Origin: CAZONU01 sp965370045
GTDB lineage: Bacteria > Planctomycetota > SZUA-567 > JAKLDR01
Assembly (NCBI GenBank): GCA_965370045.1
Contig: CBDUSI010000020.1
Span: 1-46,678, forward strand
Direction: 5' to 3'
DNA length: 46,678 nucleotides
The first letter of the stretch is position 1. Every line of letters begins with the position of its first letter. The position numbers were made by a program, and so were the translations under genes. Under the pieces are notes generated by a model, which did no database searches, was not told the origin of the DNA, and was given only the letters and a program-made list of their open reading frames with translations. This document shows positions 26,701-34,081 of the stretch, piece by piece.

Positions 26701-26996
26701 GATTCGGTGTGTTGTTCCTGCATGACCTTCTCCTCGCGGCGGCGGCGGGCGGCTTCGGAGCCGGCCTGGCTGCGCGCGGTGTTAAGCACCACGCGCAGGA
26801 ACCAGGGCTTGAGATCGCGGAGGGAAGGCAGCGTCTCGATGCGCGCCACGGCCCGGAGATAGCTCTCCGCGCAGGCCTCCTCGGCGCGCGAGTCGTCCCC
26901 CAGGACGCGCCGGGCGACGGCCAATGCCGGGCCGCGCAGGGCGTAGATCTCCCCACCCAGCCTCTCGCGCTCGCGCTCGGACATTTTCCCGGCCAT
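23721..26996 (-). CDS. ECF sigma factor fused to a membrane anchor and long helical-repeat domain
   Basis: A 1091-aa protein. Residues about 15-90 form sigma region 2 (RAEEACAESYLRAVARIE, LKPWFLRVVLNTARS) and about 115-170 form region 4 with its helix-turn-helix (LTHAEVAGVLGVPPGTASSDISR). A low-complexity Ala stretch leads to one membrane helix near 225-245. About 830 residues of helical, HEAT-like repeats follow, predicted outside the cytoplasm. Such sigma fusions occur in Planctomycetes; the tail presumably senses an envelope signal. ATG 26996 is chosen over TTG 27014 because it is an ATG with GGGGAAAG upstream. No separate anti-sigma factor is seen, so release may need proteolysis (inference). 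Confidence 0.88.
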   Translation of the reverse strand: MAGKMSERERERLGGEIYALRGPALAVARRVLGDDSRAEEACAESYLRAVARIETLPSLRDLKPWFLRVVLNTARSQAGSEAARRRREEKVMQEQHTESPSDRAARTELAALASQELGKLDEKQRLALSLHYEGGLTHAEVAGVLGVPPGTASSDISRGLERLRERLTSRGLGVAPAALAGALGVLSNAEVPAAFSATVKGIIAGKLGLDAAALSAASAAAGGAALAWKVFAGLAAVTAIGFGTWSGIRLTGPKPVTPAAAPKPAPESVKPAQLAPVGREELDRKICDILVSYKPGKSSELKKLLLEGYRRYADYHYLRSYIALAGPADADTVAGLLRRNDFPPGERRQSSGNVRREGLLRLLAALDRERARRLTRELWGKCEERDALVRVLAEIGKAEDMKWLFGQLRDGRLPGVKDTGYALAGGQKLPVEFRVEALVQFARFQPPKRKHRHAADPRTQGSITRIARTHANQAWLLLLKLKAAGADVKRAEEEFEKARKRMPALTAKNLRDWAQVGLDAAARGKLMALYPKIKGRRGSARFVLARVLAALWADGTGREWVDELAGGGARDKDVLVLACTHWEPMARRHVKLLEGVAGRPKQKVTMSDIARRKAREALAGVSLERALRMIGDRGISVWNTRKYLGAARTPEDFERVLKAVTSDELIAADRAVTVLRCTHPRWFDRHAEFAAAGRRFFEKHPDRLKSYLDNCFPKRLSAAARGNRAVLSRLRGTLSSLHYMEFGPVFAKMLDSQKEEDVIRALVYFNGIGRSHLMSWGTRITAASAGKRAAAFRKMSGKGKLRFLRYAPRYYAPPICAEFLKLLESRDAELAEAARQRLADYSQTEPAYLVVLYKAWLASKDPEKFALGAVCLGVRDRHAKGKFPELAGALSKRLPKLKGRALARGICAQTYIAPEPGMRRALAAWSKLDVRGRAALIKGLDRVRSWKGGLPEQQKLAALIVGDLAATQNLEYRWAAVGSRFIWTSLVRYSWNLAKGKRDPEMGKLEADVAAALPALIRDARDPELQRLAVHKVSSRLVGREPKIKTALEKVARSARGKSVKEAATWALKRLTEKKSEPRPQPPPEEPPEVF

Positions 26997-27128
26997 GCCG
27001 CTTTCCCCAGTCAACCCGTCCCGCCTCTACCCCTGACACCGAGCCAAGGGCCGGGCTCATGCAGGAATTCCGGGGAAGATTATCGCCGGGCTCGGCCGGA
27101 AATAAAACGCAGGTTAGGCCCCCGCCGG

Positions 27129-27413
27129 TCAGAGCACGCTTTGCGCAACCCTGATCAACTCGCGGATGGCCGCCTCCGCGCCGGCGCCGGGCGAGAGCAG
27201 GCGCAGGGCGGGCAGCACGCGGTCCGCCGGCAGCCGGACCACGAAGGCCCTGGTGCGGTTGTCCATCACCCTGGCGCTGTGGCCGTCCCCCTCCAGCATG
27301 ATCCGCAGCTCGGGGGTCTGCTGGCGGTCGCCCGCGGCGTCGACCCGCTCCGCCAGCGTCCCCAGCCGCTCCAACTCGCTGAAGACGTCGTCCTCCCACC
27401 TGTCACTGATCAT
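27129..27413 (-). CDS. Small hypothetical protein
   Basis: A 94-aa protein I do not recognise. It has no signal peptide or membrane helix. The N-terminal helix is acidic (WEDDVFSELERLG), and a beta-rich centre is followed by an Ala/Leu-rich C-terminal helix. ATG 27413 has an ideal GGGAGGTG site, and a strong promoter at 27519-27547 gives a 100-nt leader. It lies 132 bp upstream of the sigma-factor gene on the same strand and may be co-transcribed with it. Confidence 0.7.
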   Translation of the reverse strand: MISDRWEDDVFSELERLGTLAERVDAAGDRQQTPELRIMLEGDGHSARVMDNRTRAFVVRLPADRVLPALRLLSPGAGAEAAIRELIRVAQSVL

Positions 27414-27518
27414 TAGACACCTCCCGATACGGTCCCTCTCGCTCCCCGGGCGCTCAACGGTTGCTGATACTGCGATGCCTTCTATCGCCCCTGGCAATCA
27501 CCGCGTTGTAGGCGTTTA

Positions 27519-27547
27519 AGGATAAGCCCGCGGCCCGCGGAGGTCAA
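27519..27547 (-). promoter_or_regulatory. Promoter for the 94-aa gene, perhaps also the sigma gene
   Basis: On the minus strand TTGACC (27542-27547), 17 bp, TATCCT (27519-27524). The start near 27512 leaves a leader of about 100 nt. Eight bases beyond the CCCTTGAC lies the shared 16-bp element. Confidence 0.7.
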
Positions 27548-27558
27548 GGGGACGCTGC

Positions 27559-27574
27559 CTTGAATCATCCCCAG
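27559..27574. promoter_or_regulatory. Shared 16-bp element, copy 1 (half site)
   Basis: CTTGAATCATCCCCAG is identical to 38441-38455 with its preceding base. It has the same 8-bp gap to a GTCAAGGG that is the minus-strand -35 region. No inverted partner is present here. It lies between divergent promoters, as an operator would. Confidence 0.45.
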
Positions 27575-27592
27575 CTCTCCTTGGCCAGAGCA

Positions 27593-27621
27593 TTGACCCG
27601 GGGCCGTCCGGGGACTATGCT
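27593..27621 (+). promoter_or_regulatory. Promoter for the zinc-ribbon membrane gene cluster
   Basis: TTGACC (27593-27598), 17 bp, TATGCT (27616-27621). The start near 27628 precedes a GGAGG site and ATG 27653. Confidence 0.65.
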
Positions 27622-27652
27622 TGACTGGCGGACGGGAGCCGGAGGCGAACCC

Positions 27653-28414
27653 ATGGACGAGAAGTACGAGCGCTGGCTGCTCAAGGCGGTCAACGAGGTC
27701 CTGCGCACGACCCGGGACTGCGCCGAGCGCCTGGGCAAGCTGGAAAAGCGCCAGGAAGGCCTCGAGGCCGCGCTGGGAAGGGTCGCGACGCCGGGCCCCG
27801 CGCCCGTCCCGGAAGCGGACGACGAACCCGGCCTGGAGCCGGAACCGATCGACGAGACCGACGCGCCCGCCGCAACGCCCGCGGCGGCGGCTGCTGCCGC
27901 GGCCACGGCGGCCGGGGGCGAGGGCTACATCAAGGTGGCCGACGACGCCGAACTGGCCGCCAGGGCCCGGGCCTCGGAGCCCACGAAGGTCATGTCCCGC
28001 GAGGGAGAGGCCGCCCCCGCCGCTCCCCAGGAGGTCGACGAGCCCCCGGAAGCTGCCCAGAAGAGCGAGGAGGAGATTCGCGCGGCCTTCAAACAGAACC
28101 CCGGCCACTGTCCGCAGTGCGGCGCGCGCCTTAAACGTGGGGCCAAAGAATGCAGGAAGTGCGGGCTGGTCCTGCCCAAGGGCGGGTCGATTCTCAAGAA
28201 GATTCTCGTAGTCTTGCTGGTGCTGCTGCTCCTCCTGGCCGGGACGGGCGTCGCCCTGCACTTCACCGGGCACCTGCCCGGGGTGCTCGGCAAGGTCCCC
28301 TGGGTCAAGGACAACATCCCCGCCTGCCTGGCGCCGCCCACTACCGAGAGCGGCCCGCCGGTGACGGAGACCGGTCCGCCGGCGACGGAGACGGCCGCGC
28401 CCACGAAATCCTGA
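27653..28414 (+). CDS. Coiled-coil, zinc-ribbon, single-helix membrane protein
   Basis: A 253-aa protein of unknown role. An N-terminal coiled coil (about 1-45) is followed by a disordered Pro/Glu/Ala linker with a poly-Ala run. A zinc ribbon (CPQCGARLKRGAKECRKCG) lies near 155-175, then one strong membrane helix (about 185-208), and a Thr/Pro-rich tail (repeated GPPxTET units). The coiled coil and ribbon are predicted cytoplasmic and the tail external. GGAGG precedes ATG 27653. It heads a plus-strand cluster with two further small membrane proteins. Confidence 0.78.
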   Translation: MDEKYERWLLKAVNEVLRTTRDCAERLGKLEKRQEGLEAALGRVATPGPAPVPEADDEPGLEPEPIDETDAPAATPAAAAAAAATAAGGEGYIKVADDAELAARARASEPTKVMSREGEAAPAAPQEVDEPPEAAQKSEEEIRAAFKQNPGHCPQCGARLKRGAKECRKCGLVLPKGGSILKKILVVLLVLLLLLAGTGVALHFTGHLPGVLGKVPWVKDNIPACLAPPTTESGPPVTETGPPATETAAPTKS

Positions 28415-28447
28415 GGGATTTCTCACGTGAAAAGTGAAGCGGGGACT

Positions 28448-29287
28448 ATGAGCGAGGAGAAAGCGACCCCGGGAGTTCGCAAGTGCCCGGTGTGCTCCCG
28501 TGAGTTCGAGGTCGCCGAGGAAGAGTTCAGGAAGCTGGTCCGCTGCCCGGGATGCGGCGTCCTCGTCGGCGGGTCCCGGCCGCCCGGCGAGCGGGTCAGG
28601 TGGCGCCCCCCGGAAAGCATCGGAAAACGTCTTGCGACCCTGACCATGCTCGTTCTGGGCGTGAACGCGGTTCCCGTCGCGCTCTCCTTCCTCGGCACTC
28701 TGCTGGACCTTGCGCTCCCCGTTCACTCTCTTCTCATGCTGGTCCGGTTCATCGTGGAGGGCTACGTCCTGCTGATCGGGCTGCCCACCACGGTGATTGC
28801 CCTGGTGATCATGGCAGTGCTGCGCCCGAAACGGAGATGGCTCTGGGCGTCCGGCCCGGTCCTCCTCCTGGCATGCGCCGCCGGCAGTTACTGGTTGAGT
28901 TCCTCGCTGCGGAGCCGCGCGTTCCACAGGGCGGTTGCCGGTACAACCCGCCTTCGCGCACGCACCGGCGGGGGCTGCCACCGCAGGCCGGAGAAGGAAG
29001 AGACCCTTATCGAGGTAACCCGGCCCGACGAGATCCAACGAATCGTCCGGCGGATACGGGTGCAGGGCGGGTTTCCCGGGGTCAACATGGGCTGCATGTG
29101 CTGCGGGGATCCGACCCTTGAGTTCTACGAAGGCGACCGCTTGATTGCCATGGTCAGTGTGCATCACGAGAAGAATCTGCGCTGGCACGGCGGAAGCTGG
29201 AATTGCGATGCCTCGCTGACCTGGAGGAGCGCCACGTTTCTGAACAAGTGGCTGGAGGACAAGGGCGCGACCGGGGAGCAGCGGTGA
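28448..29287 (+). CDS. Zinc-ribbon multi-helix membrane protein with conserved C-terminal domain
   Basis: A protein of about 279 aa. The N-terminal zinc ribbon has CPVCSREF and CPGCGVLV (about residues 11-35). Three hydrophobic segments follow (about 55-80, 88-115 and 120-140). A C-terminal domain after residue 180 includes GCMCCGDPTLEFYEG and VSVHHEKNLRW. I recall this CGDPxLEFY/VHH domain from other planctomycete and myxobacterial membrane proteins of unknown function. ATG 28448 (GGGG upstream) is preferred; GTG 28427 is an in-frame alternative. The stop overlaps the next start (GTGA). Confidence 0.75.
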   Translation: MSEEKATPGVRKCPVCSREFEVAEEEFRKLVRCPGCGVLVGGSRPPGERVRWRPPESIGKRLATLTMLVLGVNAVPVALSFLGTLLDLALPVHSLLMLVRFIVEGYVLLIGLPTTVIALVIMAVLRPKRRWLWASGPVLLLACAAGSYWLSSSLRSRAFHRAVAGTTRLRARTGGGCHRRPEKEETLIEVTRPDEIQRIVRRIRVQGGFPGVNMGCMCCGDPTLEFYEGDRLIAMVSVHHEKNLRWHGGSWNCDASLTWRSATFLNKWLEDKGATGEQR

Positions 29288-29856
29288 ACCAGGGAACACC
29301 GGTGAGCGACGAGAAGCCCAGGAAGCATCGCGGTCTGGTCGTATTCTATATCGGGATGGGCGTGGTCCTCTTGCTTTTCGCGAGTGGCTGGCTCGCCTCG
29401 GGTCCGCTGCGAGCCTGGTATTGGGAGCGGGAGGTCCGCCTCTGGATGCCTATGCAGGGGCTGACCGGCGGCGAGAACCCGCACGTCCGGCCCGTGGTCA
29501 AGCTGATTGCGGTCGGGCCGCCGGCCCGCGCGGCGGTCGAGCGGCTGTTCAGAGAGAACGACACTGCCCTCAGCATATATCTGACGGTGCAGCTGCGCGA
29601 TCCGAAGAACACCTGGGCGCTGCCCGCGCTGGTCGAGCGGGTCGGGAGACGGGGGCAGTTTGATGACTTCGACCTTCTTGACACTGTCGAAGTGATCTCG
29701 AAGCGGAACTTCCACGAGGGATTGGGCAAGAAGACCTTCTCTACTACCGGAATACCCCTGACGGTTTGGGGCGCCGCGGACAAAGAGGAAGCCCGCAGGA
29801 GAATCCTCGACTGGTGGGAAGCCGAAGGCCGGGCGAAGTACGGGAGCGGGCAGTGA
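29284..29856 (+). CDS. Small membrane-anchored hypothetical protein
   Basis: A 190-aa protein. One membrane helix near residues 17-40 (VVFYIGMGVVLLLFASGWLA) is followed by a mostly helical domain with WALPALVERVG that resembles a short HEAT-like repeat. I cannot name it. GTG 29284 overlaps the preceding stop by 4 nt, the usual sign of coupled translation; GTG 29302, with AGGGA upstream, is the alternative. It ends the three-gene cluster. Confidence 0.7.
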   Translation: MNQGTPVSDEKPRKHRGLVVFYIGMGVVLLLFASGWLASGPLRAWYWEREVRLWMPMQGLTGGENPHVRPVVKLIAVGPPARAAVERLFRENDTALSIYLTVQLRDPKNTWALPALVERVGRRGQFDDFDLLDTVEVISKRNFHEGLGKKTFSTTGIPLTVWGAADKEEARRRILDWWEAEGRAKYGSGQ

Positions 29857-30035
29857 CCTCCCGCTTTCGGCTTGCGAAGTGAATCGGACGGGCGCGTGAG
29901 CGGCCCCAGAATCCGCAATGAAGCGGGGCCTCCGCGCCAAGCCCCAAACCACTTGCCATCGGGGGGCCTTGCGGGGTAAACTATGATAATGTTGACCCCT
30001 GCGCCGGTGGACGGTTCCTTAACAGGGTGGATAAC

Positions 30036-32111
30036 GTGAAAGCAAGACGAGGCAAGAAAGTAAGGGCCCTGGCCCTGGCCGCGCTGCTCTTCTTCCTGCT
30101 GGGCCTGCTGGCCGGCAGCGGTGACCTGGCCGGCGACGGGGCGCTCGGCGAGCTGCTTTCCGAAGCGCTTTCGGCCTCGCCGAAGGCCGCTATTTCCCGC
30201 ACGGCCCCCGAACTCGATGACTTGGCGGGCGATCCTGCCGCCTCCGACGAAAGAGCGGCTGGCTCCGCCCGCTTCCCGCGAGGCGGCTTCGCCAGCCGGA
30301 CCGACCGGTCGGGGTCCCGGACCGCGCGAGGCGGAACGCTTTTTCCCGGCCCAGGCACCGCGCCGCGGCTAGGCGGGGACGCGTTCTGGAAAGGCGGCGT
30401 GGAGTCGCGCCTGCCGCCGCGCTTCGGACCGGGGCGCCGGGGGGGCGAAGCCAGTCCTCCGCCGATCCTCGGCGCGCCCAACTGGCCCGGCCAGGTGCTC
30501 TTTCGCCCGGCGGGGTCGCTGAGCGAGGAGCAGCTGGCGGCTTTTGCCGCCTTCGCCGGCGCGAAGATCGATCCGCGTTCGTCCGGCTGCATCCTGACGG
30601 AGAGCTTGCCCGCGGGGGTCTCCGAGAAGGACTGGGCCGCGTTCATGAAGTCCGAGGGTCTGGCCCGGGCGGCCTACCCCAACTTCCGCTGCTGGCCGGC
30701 CTGGGACCCCAACGACCCCCAGCTGGGCGTGCAGTGGCACGTCACCACCGTGCGCCTCAAGCAGGCCTGGGACATCACCCAGGGCCACGCCTCGCTGATC
30801 ATCGCGGTCTGCGACACGGGCATGGACACCGACCATCCGGACCTGGCCGCCAAGATCATCGCCGGGCGCAATACGGCCGACGACCCCGAGACCGCGGACG
30901 TGGAGGACATCAACGGGCACGGCACCGCGGTGTCCGGCATGGCCGCGGCGGTGACCGACAACGGCCTGCAGCTCGCCGGGGCGTGCCCCACCTGCCAGAT
31001 AATGCCCATCAAGATATCCAACCTGGCCGACGGAGAGGCCACCCTGGCCGACATGATCGACGGCATCGCCTGGGCGCGGGGGAACGGGGCGCACGTCATC
31101 AACTGCTCCTACAACGGCCCCCCGGACACCGACTTCTACGACGCCATGGACGACGAGGGCCTGCTCTGCGACGCCGACGGCGCGGTGCTGGTCATGGCCG
31201 CGGGCAACGACAACATGGACATGGGCGCGGACAAGCCCTGGGACAAGATCCTGTGGATCGGCTCGACCGACAACGCCGACGCCAAGAGCGGCTTCAGCCA
31301 GTACGGCGACGCCCTGGACCTGGTCGCCCCGGGCACGCTGGTCTACGTGAGCTACATGGGCGGCACCAGCGGCACGGCCAGCGGGACCAGCTTCGCCTCA
31401 CCGCTGGTCGCCGGGGTGCTGGGCCTGATGTACTCGGGCTCCTCCTTCTCGCTGACCCCCGCGGAGTACCGCACGGCGCTGTACGCCACCTGCGTGGACC
31501 TGGGCGCGGCCGGCAAGGACACCACCTTCGGCTGGGGGCGGTTGGACGCCCTGGACGCGGTGACCGGGGTGGCCACGCCCACGGCCTCGGCCTCGGCCAG
31601 CCCGACCAGCGGGCAGGCTCCCCTGAAGGTCACCTTCACGGGCTCCAGCAACATGGACGGCATCAAGGCCCTGACCTACACCTGGGACTTCGGCGACGCC
31701 ACGGCCGGCGCGGGCAATAACACCAGCCACACCTACACCCAGGTGGGCACCTACACGGCCACGCTCACCGTGGACGACGGCGGGGGGCTGTCGGACACCG
31801 ACACCGTGCAGATCACCGTGGGCTTCGGGAACCTGCCCGACGACATGTTCCTGTGGCGCGGGCAGACCGTGGACCACACCTTCGCGCCCGTCGGCGGGGC
31901 CGCGCCGCCCACGGTAACTCTGGTAGGCGGCACGCTGCCCCCCGGCCTGGCCCTGGCCGCCAACCGCCTGAGCGGCGCGGTCACGGCGCGCGGCGAGTGG
32001 ACCGCCACGCTGCAGATCGACGACGGGGTCAACCCCGCGGTCAACCAGACGCTCCACTTCCGGGTCACCCTTCCCGGCTTCGGCAGGTTCCGCAAGCACA
32101 GATGGCGCTGA
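30036..32111 (+). CDS. Secreted subtilisin-like (S8) serine protease with PKD and Ig-like domains
   Basis: A 691-aa exported protease. A basic start and hydrophobic segment form the signal peptide (about 1-28), then a long Pro/Arg/Gly-rich region and an inhibitor-like propeptide. The S8 catalytic triad is complete: Asp260 (CDTGMDTDHPDL), His295 (NGHGTAVSG) and Ser452 (GTSFASPLV). A PKD domain (about 515-595, LTYTWDFGDA) and a He_PIG-type Ig-like domain (GTLPPGLALAANRLSG) follow. GTG 30036 is preferred because AGGGTGG precedes it; GTG 30027 is possible. A TATGAT box at 29982 lacks a clear -35. Its end overlaps the barrel gene by 10 nt. Confidence 0.93.
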   Translation: MKARRGKKVRALALAALLFFLLGLLAGSGDLAGDGALGELLSEALSASPKAAISRTAPELDDLAGDPAASDERAAGSARFPRGGFASRTDRSGSRTARGGTLFPGPGTAPRLGGDAFWKGGVESRLPPRFGPGRRGGEASPPPILGAPNWPGQVLFRPAGSLSEEQLAAFAAFAGAKIDPRSSGCILTESLPAGVSEKDWAAFMKSEGLARAAYPNFRCWPAWDPNDPQLGVQWHVTTVRLKQAWDITQGHASLIIAVCDTGMDTDHPDLAAKIIAGRNTADDPETADVEDINGHGTAVSGMAAAVTDNGLQLAGACPTCQIMPIKISNLADGEATLADMIDGIAWARGNGAHVINCSYNGPPDTDFYDAMDDEGLLCDADGAVLVMAAGNDNMDMGADKPWDKILWIGSTDNADAKSGFSQYGDALDLVAPGTLVYVSYMGGTSGTASGTSFASPLVAGVLGLMYSGSSFSLTPAEYRTALYATCVDLGAAGKDTTFGWGRLDALDAVTGVATPTASASASPTSGQAPLKVTFTGSSNMDGIKALTYTWDFGDATAGAGNNTSHTYTQVGTYTATLTVDDGGGLSDTDTVQITVGFGNLPDDMFLWRGQTVDHTFAPVGGAAPPTVTLVGGTLPPGLALAANRLSGAVTARGEWTATLQIDDGVNPAVNQTLHFRVTLPGFGRFRKHRWR

Positions 32112-33121
32112 GAACCCGCCTCGCGCGCCCCGCCGCCGCCGCGGCGCTGGGCCTGGCGCTGCTCCTCTCCGCCGCGGCCGGAGGCGAGCGCGACGACGAC
32201 GGCCTCTTCGGAAAGCCGCCGCCGACGCCGGCGCCTCCCCAGCCTGGACCCCGGCCGCGCCCGCTGCCCCCAGCCGAAATCGACGTAGAGCCACCTGCGC
32301 TCCCCCCCCGGCGCGCACAGGATCCCGGCCTGCGGCGGCGCTGGATGCTCAGCCTGGACTTCGACTACCGCCGCAGGAAGCTGCGCCCCGTCAAGGTCGA
32401 CGACGAGTTCCACGACTTCGTGGGCAACGTGCACTTCGACGAGCGGTTGGACCTCGGCCTTTACTCCAGCGGCGACCTCTTCCAGATCGCCACGCTGGGG
32501 CTGACCCTGCACTGGTACGCGCTGGAGAAGCTGGACATTTACGCGAGCCTGCGCCGGCCGGTTTACGGCAAGGGACAGCACCGGGAAATCGAGTACGACG
32601 GCGCGCCCATAGCCTCCCCCCGGCTGGAGCTGGACCACGGCGCCAGCCTGGAGGTGGCCGCGGGGTTCGAGTGGGAAGCCCTGCGAATTTCCAACGGCCC
32701 CCTCAAGAACTTCGGCCTGACCCTGGCCGGCGAGGCCCGCGTCGGCTGGGCCGACGACATCAAGAGCCCCAACCAGGACACCGAGTTCGACATCGACGGC
32801 AACGACGAGATCGAGTACGACGCCGACTGGCAGGCCTTCGACACCGAACTGCGCGTCTTCCGCTTCTTCCCGCACACCAGGGAAGGCAGCCTGACCGTCT
32901 ACGCGGGCGCCGGGGCCTCCTTCATGTTCTACCACGAGGAGTGGGACGGCGAGTTCGAGAACGGGGACGAGACCGAGAAGCTGGTCTTCGACTATCGCGA
33001 GGAACACGCCGCCTTCGGCTCCTTCGGAATGCGCGCGGAGAAGGGCCGCCTGAGGGTCGAGGTCGGCGCCCGTTACGGTGGCGAATCCCTGCTGCACGTC
33101 TCTGCCGGCTGGAAGTTCTAG
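32102..33121 (+). CDS. Outer-membrane beta-barrel protein
   Basis: A 339-aa exported protein. The signal peptide (about 1-25) is followed by a Pro-rich linker and then amphipathic strands with many aromatic residues and acidic loops (DIDGNDEIEYD), ending in LLHVSAGWKF. The terminal Phe and strand pattern support a barrel of roughly 12 strands. It overlaps the protease gene by 10 nt, so the two are probably made together. The Asp-rich loops could bind calcium. Specific function unknown. Confidence 0.82.
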   Translation: MALRTRLARPAAAAALGLALLLSAAAGGERDDDGLFGKPPPTPAPPQPGPRPRPLPPAEIDVEPPALPPRRAQDPGLRRRWMLSLDFDYRRRKLRPVKVDDEFHDFVGNVHFDERLDLGLYSSGDLFQIATLGLTLHWYALEKLDIYASLRRPVYGKGQHREIEYDGAPIASPRLELDHGASLEVAAGFEWEALRISNGPLKNFGLTLAGEARVGWADDIKSPNQDTEFDIDGNDEIEYDADWQAFDTELRVFRFFPHTREGSLTVYAGAGASFMFYHEEWDGEFENGDETEKLVFDYREEHAAFGSFGMRAEKGRLRVEVGARYGGESLLHVSAGWKF

Positions 33122-33124
33122 CTC

Positions 33125-34069
33125 ATGCCCGAAGCCCCGCAGCCCAAGGGCCGCCCCGCGCTGGTCGCGGCGGTGCTGCTGGCCTGCCTGGCGCTGGGCA
33201 TCGGGGTCGGGGCGCTGGTTCACACGCAGCGGGAGTCGCGCCTCCGCGCCGGGACCCAGGCGCGCATCGCCGAGCTGGAGGCCAAGATCGAGGCGCTGCG
33301 CTCCAAGCGCAGGAAGCGGTTCACGCTGGCCGACCAACTGAAACGCGCCGCGAGGGAGCGCGCCGACGTGTCCGCGGGGCACCGCGAGGGCTACCAGCAG
33401 ATGGTCAGGGAGCTGCGCACGGTGAGCGGCGCGGACGAGGAGTCGTGGAAGAAGGCCGAGGAGGTCCTCTCGGCCCACTTCGCGCCGATGGAGAAGGCCC
33501 TGGCCGCCTTCGAGAGCTCCCCCGGCTGGCGCCGGCCGGAGGTCCGCAAAGTAGTCGCGCCCAACGTCGAGCGCACCCTCGGGGATCTGCGCGCGGCATT
33601 GGGAGAAGAAGCCTGGAAGAAGTTCGACGCCTGGCGCCGGCCGAAGCCGGGCACCGCCGCGGTATGGCGGCAGGCCCGTTACATCTACTTCCTGCGGCCC
33701 GCGGAGTACGTCGAGGCCGAAGCCGCCGCCTCGGCCGCGGTGCGCTGGAACCTGACCGCCGCGGGCCGCCGCAAGCTGGTCGATGCGCTGAAGCTGCCCC
33801 GCGCCGAGGAGGACGAACTGGGCGCGGTGCTCCGCGACCACTTCAACCGCTACTCCGCGGCGGTGGGCGGACTGGGGGTGGGCGGTCGCCGGCCGGCCGA
33901 CGCCGACGAGAAGATCGCGGCGGCGGTGAAGCTCACCGAGGAGAAGCTGCGCAAGCTGCTGGCCAGCGGGAAGTTCAAGATATACGAGAAGTGGAAGACC
34001 TCGCCGGAGAACAACGCGCGGCGCTATTTCACCACCGCGCCGGAAGTCGAGGTCAAGGGCGGCGAGTAA
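33125..34069 (+). CDS. Membrane-anchored coiled-coil protein
   Basis: A 314-aa protein. A single membrane helix (about 11-33) is followed by a coiled coil (about 38-65, IAELEAKIEALRSKRRKR) and a long helical, Ala/Lys/Glu-rich region with no known domain. It starts 3 bp after the barrel stop, giving a three-gene protease, barrel, coiled-coil unit. The arrangement would suit a protein spanning or scaffolding the periplasm, but this is inference. Confidence 0.75.
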   Translation: MPEAPQPKGRPALVAAVLLACLALGIGVGALVHTQRESRLRAGTQARIAELEAKIEALRSKRRKRFTLADQLKRAARERADVSAGHREGYQQMVRELRTVSGADEESWKKAEEVLSAHFAPMEKALAAFESSPGWRRPEVRKVVAPNVERTLGDLRAALGEEAWKKFDAWRRPKPGTAAVWRQARYIYFLRPAEYVEAEAAASAAVRWNLTAAGRRKLVDALKLPRAEEDELGAVLRDHFNRYSAAVGGLGVGGRRPADADEKIAAAVKLTEEKLRKLLASGKFKIYEKWKTSPENNARRYFTTAPEVEVKGGE

Positions 34070-34081
34070 CCGGGGCGCGCG

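Noticed and set aside
25230..27416. 728-codon plus-strand frame antisense to the sigma-factor gene
   Set aside because: It shows no domain, while the opposite strand has clear sigma regions and a coherent repeat protein.
29885..29930. GGCCCC/GGGGCC hairpin after the small membrane gene cluster
   Set aside because: Only a 6-bp stem with a long loop and no T tract, so a terminator call is not supported.
29953..29990. Promoter for the protease gene
   Set aside because: TATGAT at 29982 is a fair -10 box, but TTGCCA at 29953 is 23 bp away and no better -35 box exists at 16-18 bp.
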